The notes beneath the pieces are model-generated. The model was not told where the DNA came from and made no database searches. It saw only the letters and a program-made list of their open reading frames with translations. DNA of 64,000 nt, from the NCBI RefSeq assembly GCF_030272615.1, contig NC_081406.1, positions 471,128,400 through 471,192,399 of the forward strand, in the 5' to 3' direction. This DNA is from Cryptomeria japonica (lineage: Eukaryota > Streptophyta > Pinopsida > Cupressales > Cupressaceae). Each line of letters opens with the position of its first letter. The stretch's first letter is position 1. Below are positions 23,099 to 33,476 of this stretch, one piece after another. Both the position numbers and the translations under genes were made by a program.

Positions 23099-23106
23099 TA
23101 TAAAAG
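23099..23106 (+). promoter_or_regulatory. Putative TATA box for extra ORF of element B
   Basis: TATAAAAG lies about 180 bp before the frame opens and well outside the LTRs. It is a perfect plant TATA consensus in a GC-richer context. Promoter function is inferred. Confidence 0.4.
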
Positions 23107-23286
23107 CAGATTAAAGAATTAATCCGAGACCAATGGACACAAATAAGAACAAGGCAGATTGGCGAAAACAGTTACAGCCGTTAGAAGACAAGTTGCAGGG
23201 AGGGCGAAAAGCTTCAGAATCGAGTGCAGAGACAGGCAAACGAGTTTTGCCATCTGGTGTGCGTATTGCAGGCAGCCTGGGGATGA

Positions 23287-25569
23287 GCAGCGGTTAGAAA
23301 AGCAAGAAGCATCATCCAAAACCCTTGGCGGCAAAGGACAGATGAGGTAACAGCAGATAATATTGTGTTCGAAGGTCTGAATGGAATAGACTGTAGGAAC
23401 GAGTGGGTGAAGACACCTCACGATGACCTGATAAAGAAAAGCCTTCGCCAGGCACAGGTACACTGGGTCGTCCAGATGCCAGTTTTTTGTATAAAGGACT
23501 TTGAGGTGGTTTTGCGTGCCATGATTGGCAGCTATGACAGACACTGCCACCAGTCTGTATTTGATTATCAACACCAGCGGATAACCGTTGCATTCACGGC
23601 AGGCGAGTTTACCAAGGTGTTTGGCATACAGGGGGTGAAAGGGAAAAAAATAGACACTTCACAGAAAATATCTCCAGAAAATCGTGCCACATTACTACAA
23701 TTGATGTTGCGCGATAACCTCACCCAGGGAGAAAAAGATAGCCTCAAAAGTGCAGGCAAGAGTCGGGGGATAAAGAAGACATTTTTTGCCAAGGGAGTAT
23801 GGCGATGTCTGTTGTCCGTGGTGAAGAGTCGCCTCACAGGTGCCAGCCGCACGTCTGACATAGCTATCGCACAGATAGCGTTGATGAATGGGTTGCACAA
23901 TGGGGTGGTGTATGATTGGGCATCACTATTGGCGGATAGGATGGACGAGTTCGTGACGTTGCAATACAAGAAGTTTTACATGCCGCATCACGCCATTGGG
24001 TTATTCCTCGATGCAGTCCGCACGCAGATCACCCCAGGCTCACAGCCATTGGAGCCGCAAGGGCGTGTTGCACCAGACCAGTCGCCCATATTCTATTGGT
24101 CGCACTTGGATGTCTTGGCACATGGCGCCGAGGCACGTTTGGGCACAAAAGGAAAGAAGGCCGCCATGTCAGACACGGAGTCCGACACAGAAGAGTCCGA
24201 TGCAAAGGAGGATGTAGATAGCGGCAAGGAGGAATCTGCAGACAACTCCCAGGTGAGTGGAGGGAGCTTTCGGTTGGCAGGAAGAAGAGGTGACCAGTTG
24301 TCGGAAGAAGAGGTAGTGGAATCGGCCGGTACAGAAGGGTTTGTTTTAGCATCGCAGGTTCAGGTCCACTTTACACCAACGCACTTACCGGAGACTTGTC
24401 AATTGGCGGTGCCGCGGTCATTCGGGACAGTGAGCGTAGTCACCACGGTGCCAGTTCCTAGCTTTGGGCAGCCTCGGGTGACGATAGCGATGACACCACC
24501 GCGGGTGGAGACCTTGGCGAGTGCAGAGGCTTCCATGGTGCACGATGTGCCGGATGTGCCAGGACAGGATGTGCCAGGGTTGCCAGGCTATATGCAGGAG
24601 GCAATGACGGAAGCAAGCGCTCTCCATGATGACCTCAGTGCCTAGTTGAGCCGTTACCAACTTACACCTATGGCACCCGCGGGAGAGGCCGCTCTATCTC
24701 CAGGCAGGACCATGCATTCCTTGGATATCATTGATCTAGAGGAAGAGAGTTCTCCGAGCAGTAGGGCGCTTCAGAGGGTTACGTCACCCCCTGCGGTTGT
24801 CGTAACAAGTCTGTAAAGAGAGGAGGGGGTGCCTATGGGAGTACAGCAGGGTACAGGAGAGTTGGACCAATTCATTGGCGAGATGACTCTGAGAGCACAG
24901 CGGCTTGTGTCATCTGCCACACTCCAGGCGAATGCCACCATGGTTGAGCGGATCGAGAGGCTGTTGACCTTTGCCCGCACCAGATGCAGAGAGGAGTTTG
25001 AGAGGTGTTTTGAGTGTGCCGGGTGGCCTGAGACGGAGAACCAGGCGATGCTGGAGGCTTGGAACCTCACTGAGGGGGTTGGCGAGACCCGGATGCAATC
25101 GTTGTTGCGAGAGGTGGAGCAAGCCTTCTGCGAAGGTTATCTTGAGCTTCAGAGGACACAACAGACGGCAACCATAGTTGAGGCCTTGCGCGTAGCAGCA
25201 ACGACAGCTCGGGAGGAGCTGACTACCAAGTTTCGGGAGCTGGAGGCTACCATGGCACAGACCCAGACAGCAATGGACACTTTAGTAGCAGAGAAGTCTG
25301 CCTTGCTGATACAGTTGGAAGAGGAAAGGGCATCCAGAGAGCTGTTGGAGACTCGATTGGTCAGTGCACTGGAGAGTGTGGACAAGAAGGCTAAGGAGGT
25401 GCTGGAGGCAGCCTATATGGTAAAGACTGCCATGGAGCGGTAGATGGTGGTGGAACGGGATCTAAAGAGGAGGACGAAGCAAGTGTATGAGCTCCGTGGG
25501 CGCTTGGCGTCCACCGCTACACCACCACTGGCGCCTTTTTCATCAGGGACGCCCTCTGCACCCCCTTAG
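23287..25569 (+). pseudogene. Extra ORF 3' of integrase, element B
   Basis: The frame is open from 23287 and continues to a TAG at 25567-25569, with internal stops at 24643 (TAG), 24814 (TAA) and 25441 (TAG). There is no ATG before 23476, so the start may be spliced, non-AUG or lost. Part 1 (about 23390-24090) is a helical globular region with FTAGEFTKVFGIQG and AIAQIALMNGLHNGVVYDWA, loosely like plant mobile-type domains. Part 2 (24170-24330) is Asp/Glu/Ser-rich and disordered. Part 3 (24830-25500) is a long coiled coil rich in Glu, Ala, Leu and Arg. No transmembrane segment is evident, so it is not an obvious envelope protein. I do not assign a function. Confidence 0.75.
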
Positions 25570-25647
25570 TTTTTTTTGGGGGGGGGGTTCTGTAATCCCC
25601 ATGTATTCTCCATTTTGTTGTAAGTCGCTTGGAGACGACTTTTCTTT

Positions 25648-25659
25648 GGGGGGGGATGA
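25648..25659 (+). promoter_or_regulatory. Polypurine tract of element B
   Basis: GGGGGGGGATGA sits immediately before the 3' LTR, as expected for the plus-strand primer. Confidence 0.85.
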
Positions 25660-25923
25660 TGTTGGCGGCAATATTGTACACGAAAATAAAACTAGTTAAT
25701 TAAGTTGTAATTGTCTTGGTTAGTTGGCAACCGAGGGGTGGCAGTTGCGGTGCGACGGTTGGCGCTCGCACCCCCTCGGTATCCTTATATACTTCCGAAT
25801 GTAACTTGTGACACACGATTAGGAATGGAATAACATCTCTTATATTTTAGATCTATGGCATTATTATTCTGCATTACGTGTTTTATCTGTGTACTTTAAG
25901 CTATTCACCCGAGAGGGTAAACA
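25660..25923 (+). repeat. 3' LTR of element B
   Basis: This 264-bp LTR matches 16086-16349 with three transitions. It is followed by the TGAAC target duplication at 25924-25928. Confidence 0.97.
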
Positions 25924-26131
25924 TGAACATGTTTTATTGATTATAAATAATAAAACCCCTAAAGAAAGCCAATCCATCAAAGAGACCTCCAAAATCCAAA
26001 CACACATTCAAAAGTCATAACAAAGCTACAAGGTGCAAACAAATCGGGAAGTTTTTAATAACAAAAGCACAAATAAGGACAGATAACTAGATGCAACTTT
26101 TAGCTAAGCGTCTGTCAATTTTTAGAGTTAC

Positions 26132-27888
26132 TGTTATCACAAAAGGTTGCACCCTTGCTGAGCTATCAACTCAGCAACCTTGTGAAACATGGAAATAACC
26201 CCGAAGTGTAGAACCTTGTGCAAGGGGATTGAATCTCCGGAGAAGGTCGGCTTCCTTCTCAATCCAAGTGCAGGTGTTGAACCAACTCAACACTTCAAAA
26301 CTAACACCTAGGCCTATCCTAACAAATTGCAGAGGTAAAGAGAAGAGAAAAATGCTTAAAACAAAGGAGGTGATGCACCAAGAAGAAATTGTTTCTCTCC
26401 CTACCCGAAATGACAAAAGAATCAATTGAAACACCCAGGAGATGCACAAACTTCAGTTGTATGAGTGATCCCAATGCATATATGAAGGTTAGAATCCACT
26501 GAATGCCAAGAGGGGAGAAAGTTTCCCACAAGTCACACTCAGAAAAAACAAGTTAACACAACATATATGGAGAGAAGAGCCACAAAACATACACTTATGA
26601 TGAAGGTAAGGAAACATACACAGCATGCATAAGTTGAAGGAAGGCAAGAATCCAATTTCAATTCATTCAAAGGCCAAAGGCCAAACTTACAGTTGCAGAA
26701 ACGCAAAAATAATTACAAGTCTTCAAGAGAAGAGAAAGAGCATAGGAAAGCTCAAGGCAGCAGGGAGAGAACCCTTTACAATGAGGCTTAACAACCTTAT
26801 ATAGAAAAATGGTTACAAGAGTGATCATGACCCCTGCATGTCAGTCTAGGAGTGCAGGGAAGTGCATGCACTTGACCTCAATACTTGCAAGCAACCTAGC
26901 CATACTCACAAAAGGCAACCCTGAGAAGGTGGATTGACTGACCTTCCAAGGTCAGAGTATGCAAACATGACATAAGTCACCACAACAAGCATGGCCCCGT
27001 ACCTCCCTTGATGGAAATCCTGCCAAAAACATTAAATGCACCCCTGTGGCTCCACAAAAGAAAGTGCATAAGTCACCAAAACTGTCGGAGCATTTAAAGT
27101 CTTGAGTGTCAATCACGCCATCCGGAAGTGTTGCAAGCCAGAAGGAGTTTGGAAGACTTCGGAGACCTGGGTCACCAAAATTGGGAAGACTTACGAACTT
27201 GGAAACCTGGGGGTTCAAGAGTTCCGGGATAGAGAACAAGAGACCAAGGAAGGGAACTTCAGAACCTCGGGGTTCCGGAGTTCCAGGGAAACTAGAGAGA
27301 AAAGGCAAGGAGGGATGGAACTTCGGAACCTCAGGGTTCTGGAGTTCCGGAGAGAAGAAAGGGAAGCAAAGGAAGAGAACTACGGAACCTCGGGGTTCTG
27401 GAGTTCTGGAGAAACAAGGAAGAAAGGCTAGGAGGGAACTTCGGAACCTCGGGGTTCCGGAGTTCCGGGGGACTAGGAGGCAAGGAAAAGGCGGAACTGC
27501 GCAAAGGAACTTCGGAACCTCGGGGTTCTGGAGTTCCGGAGAAGGGAAGAAGAAAAAAAAGGAACTTCGGAACCTCGGGGTTCCAGAGTTCCAGAGAGAA
27601 GAAGAGAAAGGGAAAGAAGGAGAGGAAGCAAAGAGAAGGAACTTCAGAACCTCGGGGTTCCGGAGTTCCGGAGAAGGAGAATAGGAGAAGGCAAAGGGAA
27701 AGAACCTCGGAACCTCAGGGTTCCGGGGAAGGAAGAAAAGGCCAAAGGAGGAACCTCCTCCAGAAAGCAACACTTCACACTTCATGATTCTTCTGTTTTC
27801 TCTTTGATCAACTAGGGCAGCGCTATCCATGGATCGTATCTCTGATCGGTTCTTACTGATGGACCAAGGGTGTCATAAAATAACAACA
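26132..27888 (-). repeat. 3' LTR of element C
   Basis: 1,757 bp, TG...CA, aligned with 41935-43620. It contains nine units of the palindromic GGAACCTCGGGGTTCC minisatellite (27190-27735). Long reading frames across this array on both strands are products of the repeat and not genes. On the plus strand it is followed by TTTTTGGCGC, not by an obvious polypurine tract on the minus strand. Confidence 0.95.
27190..27735. repeat. GGAACCTCGGGGTTCC minisatellite in element C 3' LTR
   Basis: Nine units about 55-75 bp apart each contain the inverted repeat GGAACC-TCGG-GGTTCC followed by GGAGTTCCGG. The spacers are A/G-rich. The 5' LTR has eight units. Confidence 0.88.
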
Positions 27889-28117
27889 TTTTTGGCGCAA
27901 GCGGGATGCTTGCCTGCTCAGCATGAAGTCCAGAAGCCTTGAGCATCCATTGGGCACTGAGTCATTGAAGAAACCCAAAACATGTGTGTGCCATCACTTG
28001 GAGGAAAACTAGAAACTAGAGCGCACACCCTCTTAAGGAGAATGTGGCAGGTGCACAAGCACTTATGAAAGCGAAACAACTTCTAGTCTAATATTTACAT
28101 AGTCATCAACACCCTCT

Positions 28118-31100
28118 TCAGAAGCAGGGCTTGAGATGAATCTCATTCACTGGGATTGGAAGAACTTCGCCATCAAGCCTGGAGAGATGAAATGCATTGG
28201 CCTCCTTGCAACTAGTGATGACATACAGACCACTCCAGATAGCATCAAATTTGGAGTGTCGCCCATCTTTGGCTCTATCTGCATCCCACTTGAGAACTAG
28301 ATCTCCCTCTTTGAAGACCCTATTAGTCGCCTTTTTGTCAAAAACTTTCTTGACCTGCTCTTGATGAGTCTCAAGTGTATGCATAGCCTGACTTCTAACC
28401 TCCTCCAGCTCCATCAACTCAACTAGCCTTACTGTCATGGCATCATTCTCTCTCAATTCCAGCTGATGTGCTAGTTCAAGAGAGGGTAACTCTAGGGAAG
28501 TTGGAAGTCTTGCTTCCTTCCCATATACTAGCATGAAAGGGGAGTTACCAATCGCCCTCTTAGGTGTGATCTTGTCAGCCCATAAGGCTGTCTTCAACTT
28601 AGTGTGTCATGCCCTCTGATTGTCTTCAATTGTCCTTTTAATTATCCTGATGAGGTTCTTGTTGGAAGATTCACCTAAGCCGTTACCCTAAGGGTAATAG
28701 TTGGATGATGTCTTCAAGTATACACCATGCTTAACTGCCCAAGAACTGATTTGGGTTCCAACAAATGCCCTGGCATTGTCTGATATGATGGTGGAGGGGA
28801 CACCGAATCTTGTCACAATTCCCTCAAGGAATTCCAACACTGAGGCCTCAGTGGCATCCCTCAATGCAACTGCCTCTATCCACCTAGTGAAGTAATCTAT
28901 TGCGGCCAAAATCCACTTATGGCCAGCAGTAGAAGGTGGATTTATCATGCCAATGAAGTCTAAACCCCATTGGGTGAACGGTTGATCTGCTTGGATGGGG
29001 TGAAGAGGTAGGACAGCTAGTCTTTGCTTCCTAGAGAAGAGAGCACATTTCTTGCAATTCTTCACCCATCTATGTGAGTTGCTGAATAAGGATGGACAGT
29101 AATAACCAGCCCTCATTATTTTGATAGCCGTAGTCCTTGCAGAGAAATGGCCCCCTGAAGAGCCATCATGAAATTCCTCTAACAATCTGCTAACTTGGTT
29201 TTGCTCGATACATCTTAGTAAGACTCCATTGGAGTCTTTTCGGAAAAGAGTGTCATTCACTAAGACATAGGGAATGGACTGCAACCTGAAATGCCTTCTT
29301 TTGGTCATATCTAGACCTTGGGGGTATCTACCTTCCCTTAAGAAGGTGGTCATATCACCTACCCAACTGAATTGAGTGTTGTTGCCAGTTGGTTGATCCT
29401 CTTGTAACACAAGGGCGACCTCTGAAGTAGTCTCAAAAGATGAGACAAGTTGTTCACATAGGCCCCTGCCTCTTACAAGCTTGGTGATCTTGATGTTGAT
29501 GTCATACTACATGACCTTGGTTATCCACCCAGCCCTCTTCTCACTAATATCCTTGTTTAGAAGGAAATCTTTGACACTTGCATGCGGAACTAAGAGTTGG
29601 ATCCTGTTGTTGGACAACATGTGTCTGAACTTTTTTAATGCCCTTACAACAGTGAGGACCTGCTTCTCTACATAGCTATATTTAAGCTCATAGTCCTTTA
29701 GCCCCTCACTAAAGAAAGCAATAGGTTGCTCCAAATTGTCATCGTTCAGCTGTGTTAGGACAGCTAAGATGCTGGATTCTCCTCCGAAGGTATAGAGGAT
29801 AAAATCCCTTTCATAATTAGGATTGACAAGGGTAGGGGCCTAAGCAATTGCTTTTTTGATCTCTTTGAAACCGGCCCTACCCTCCTTGGTCCAATTGAAA
29901 GCCAAGTTTTCTTCAACATGGAAGTGAGGGGTTTTACTATGGTGGCAAGGTTGGGAATGAACCTCCTCACAAAGTTGATCCTACCAAGAAAACTTTGCAA
30001 TCCTTTCTTGTGACTAGGGAGTGGAAGAGAAAGAATAGCCTCCACTCACTCTGGATCAATAGTCAAACCCTCCTTGGATACGATGTGTCCTAGCAATCTT
30101 CCTTGATCAGTAGCAAATACACACTTGCTAGGGTTCAAGGACACACCATACTCCCTGCATTTCATGAACACCTGATCAAGATGAATAAGATGGTCGGCTG
30201 CATGCTTCGAATAAACAGTTATGTCATCAAGGTATACAAGCACAAACTTTGTTAATACACCCTTGAAAGCCATGTCCATTGCTCTTTGGAACGTGGCACC
30301 TGCATTGGTTAGCCCAAAGAGCATTTTACAATAAGCATAGGTACCCCACTTAGTAGTAAATGTAGTCTTGTATTGGTCTGATTCTTGGACCAAGATCTGA
30401 TTGTAGCCTAAATACCTATCCAAGAATGAAAATCTTTCCGAGCCACTGACCTTTTGAAGAATCTGCTCCATAGAGAGAAGGGGATAGTGATCCTTGAGGG
30501 AGGCTCTATTGAGATCCCTAAAGTCTACACATAGCCTGATTTCCCCATTCTTCTTCCTTACAGGGACAAGGATGGCCACGCAGGAGGAGTGCTTGCTAGA
30601 GAAGATGATATTGGCTTCTATCAGCTTGGTCAACTCCTTCCTCATTAGTGGCTCAATCTTGGGGTTTATTGGCCTTTGCTTTTGTCTAACTCGCTTTGCA
30701 TCCGAGTTTAACTCTATAGTATGCTGGGCTAAGCTAGGGTCAAAACCTTTCAAATCTTCATAGGTCCAAGCAACTATGTCATCATTTTTTTGGCAAAGCT
30801 CAACAAAGGCCTCTTGCTCAATGGAGGAACACACCTTGCCCAAGTTTAAGGACCTACCTTCAGCGACAGCAACTGGCTTGTAATCACCCCTCTTTGCAGC
30901 CAAGTTCATCTTCTTCTTCAACTGATCATCCGAGTTGAAAATGCCTTCCAAGGTAACTACACCTTTAGGCAACTTGTTGGAGTTGAGTTGCATGATTTGA
31001 TCTCCATATTGGTCTCGCAACTTAGGTTGATTTTTAGTAGAAAACTCTGCTTCATTTTGCATGAAGTTGATGATCTGCTGATCGCTTTCGAACACTTGCC

Positions 31101-33083
31101 AATTTACTTGATTGTCTGGGACAGCAGGCCTCACAACAAGCCTGATGTGTTGCTCCTTCTCACTTGCAACATGCGCTAGTATGTCGAATTGAGCACCAAC
31201 CGCTACAAGCCTATCAGCATGCTTGTTCTGACTTCTAGAAATGCTTTGGATATTGAAGGCCTCGAATCCTTCAATCAAATCCCAAACCCTATGTTTGTAT
31301 GATTTGAGTAGGTTGTTTTTTGCTAAACTTTGGGCTCGGATGTGGTTAACAACCAACTCACTATCTCCAAATACTTGCAAAGATCTGATCTTTCTGCTTA
31401 GTGCAAGTTGGAGACCTTGGATCAAGGCTTCATAATCAGCGACATTGTTGGTGCAACCAAATTGAAGCCTAAAAGAGAAGAAATATTTCTCCTGCTCAGG
31501 AGAAACAAGCATCGCACCAGCACCTGCAACATTCTTGTTTCTTGAACCATCAAAAAACATGTTCCATAACCCCTCTGAGTCTCCTTGTGTCTTGATGAAG
31601 TTAGGGATAGGAGTATCCTCTTCATGGATACAATAGGTGCCAAGCCCAGTCTCTTTAGTCTCAGCTAATGGATCAAACTGAAAAGCATTGGCCCATTCGT
31701 CCAGCAAGCAATTAGGAACCTCTTGCAAAAGAGCGGCAGGCTCACAAACAGTACACTCCTCCCCCTCTTCATGCAAAGTGCAATTCATGTTTATAGGGAT
31801 AGAGGTGTAGAGCTCAATGTGGTTTTGGACAATGGGCTCTGCCCTTATGGTGACCTTGGTACCATACCTTGTTTGAAATAGCATGTGGAACCACTCAGAA
31901 GACAGGAACCCACCTATCTTGGCGGTGAAGTCTCTAGACAGGTAGATGGCAAAGAAGGCAAGGAGGTCGATAATTGATACATCTTGCAAGACAGTGCAAC
32001 CAGGGCATGCATGCAAGGTTAACTTCAATTTTTTTACCACCCCTACTGTCTTAATAGAAGTGCCATCTAATTGGACACCCCCTTTGGTCACAGGTTCGTA
32101 TTCTATGCCAAGAAGATCAGCTACCTTCTTAGGCATGGCTGAGCTACTAGCTCCTGAATCTATCATGCAGTTGTGAACCAAATTATCTCCTATGATTAAG
32201 GAGAGATAGAAATATGGAGGCTTGCTGATCTTGCTTGAATCTTCCTCCTCCTTGGGTTGCACCAAACTAGTGGAGACTGCCTTTCCGCTGACTGTTGCCT
32301 CATCACCTGACTGATCGACGTCCTTCAGTGCCTCCTTAAGCAAATCCCTTTGAGATGGGATTGAAAGGGCCTCCCACATAGTGACATTGAGGTTGGCCTT
32401 CTTCATCTGATCAACTATGTTGAAAGGGACACCAACTGATTTTAGAGGACCCTTTGAGGCTACAAGGTCTACTTTTGCTCTTTGGACGATTTGGGCCTCT
32501 TCCTGCCTCTTGCTCCCTTGCATGGTACTCTGGCTTGTATCATGGGCGGCAAAATTGGGTGTTGGAGCTTGGGCTGATGTTGAAGGTGAGGCAGCCTCCA
32601 TGGCTCTCTTCTTTGACCTTGTATACTGCAGCATAGACTCACCATTTGTTTGGTTCAAACCACAGAATTCTGCCTCCTGCCAATTGACAAAGGTAGAATC
32701 CCCTTGTAGGTAAACTTGAGTGCCAACACTAGGCTGATTTGGGTCATATTGCTGGCCAGAAGTGGTCAGCTCATCCTGCACCACTAAAGTTTGGACAAAC
32801 CCTCCATTTTGGCATGCACCTTGGTTGTGTGGCTGATTGCATGGTTGACACCAATCTTGCTCTTGGGCGAGGTTATTTTGCATTGGAACTATCGCTTTTG
32901 AGCTGCTTGCAGCTGTGGGGTTCACACTATTCAAAGGCCTGGCGTTGCTCCATTGGTTTTGCCCTTGAAAGGGTGGCCTATTCTGCTGATAGTTCTAATT
33001 TTGTGCCTGATAAGGTCTGCTATGCTAGGCTTGTTGCCTCTTTAGCGTCACCAACTCATTGCAAAAATTTTGCAATAGAGCCT
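28118..33083 (-). pseudogene. gag 3' part and pol of element C
   Basis: The frame resumes from the nested insert as KALLQNFCNELVTLKRQQA and runs leftward. Domains: a CCHC-like CQPCNQPHNQGAC near 32830; protease MIDSGAS near 32160; an RNase H fold with FFDGS, YEAL, GDSEL and HAD at 31195-31566; reverse transcriptase with VDFRDLN near 30520 and catalytic YLDD near 30230; a second RNase H near 29510-29800; and integrase with HHCC zinc motif, WGLDFIG and SDNARAF (28690-29400), ending near 28118. From 32934 to 30046 the frame is open for 962 codons. Breaks are TAG codons near 33025 and 32998, a TGA at 30046-30048, a frameshift near 29900, a stop near 29505 and one near 28688. RNase H before reverse transcriptase differs from element D, where both RNase H domains follow it. 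Confidence 0.92.
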
Positions 33084-33106
33084 TGTTGTGACCATTTCAC
33101 ACATCG

Positions 33107-33122
33107 CCCCATTAGAATGGGG
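33107..33122. repeat. Perfect inverted repeat near insert left end
   Basis: CCCCATTAGAATGGGG is a 7-bp stem with a 2-base loop, 23 bp inside the left terminus of the nested insert. Confidence 0.85.
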
Positions 33123-33476
33123 ACCCCCTCTTTCTCGCTTTTGTTTTGCCTGTTCTTCTCTCTGCTTTTAGGGTTTTGAAGTGAGTGGTCCGTCTGGGCT
33201 AGGGCTAAACCTTATGGGTTTCTTTTGAATGTTTTTCAAGCTGAGTCCAGGCAAATTTTGAAAGTTGTTAAGCGTCCTCCCGAAGATTGAGATTGAGACG
33301 ATAGGATAAGCCTGTCAGGAAAGTCAGATAGGTCTCAGGTTAGGTCTGATCAGGGTTTTTGGGGTAAAATCCAAATTTTGTCTAAGTGTTAGCATTTTGA
33401 AGGTGAAATTGTGTGTTCTTGCCTAGGTAAATTTTGATCAAATTTTGGAGGTAAGATGATGCCTGAAACAGAGAAA

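Larger units (their letters stand above)
22522..23286 (+). other. Spacer between integrase and extra ORF, element B
   Basis: The spacer opens with the perfect palindrome GACCGTACGGTC, then an A-rich and (AT)n stretch (22541-22570) and a GC-rich minisatellite (22587-22776). A TATA box TATAAAAG is at 23099-23106. No coding frame is supported until the extra ORF. The layout suggests an internal promoter for that ORF. Confidence 0.6.
16086..25923 (+). mobile_element. Ty3/gypsy retrotransposon element B, full length with extra 3' ORF
   Basis: This 9,838-bp element is flanked by the perfect 5-bp target duplication TGAAC (16081-16085 and 25924-25928). Order: 264-bp 5' LTR, primer-binding site, small leader ORF, gag-protease-RT-RNase H-integrase in one frame, a spacer with palindromic minisatellite and TATA box, a long extra ORF, polypurine tract and 3' LTR. 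The two LTRs differ at only 3 of 264 positions, all transitions, so insertion was recent relative to element C. The gag-pol frame nevertheless holds eight stops. The extra ORF after integrase recalls the Athila-type arrangement, but lineage was not established by phylogeny. Confidence 0.96.

Noticed and set aside
26952-27830. 292-codon minus-strand frame, and matching plus-strand frames, in the element C 3' LTR
   Set aside because: It consists of translations of the GGAACCTCGGGGTTCC minisatellite; similar frames appear in the other LTR at 42982-43509. No family resemblance.
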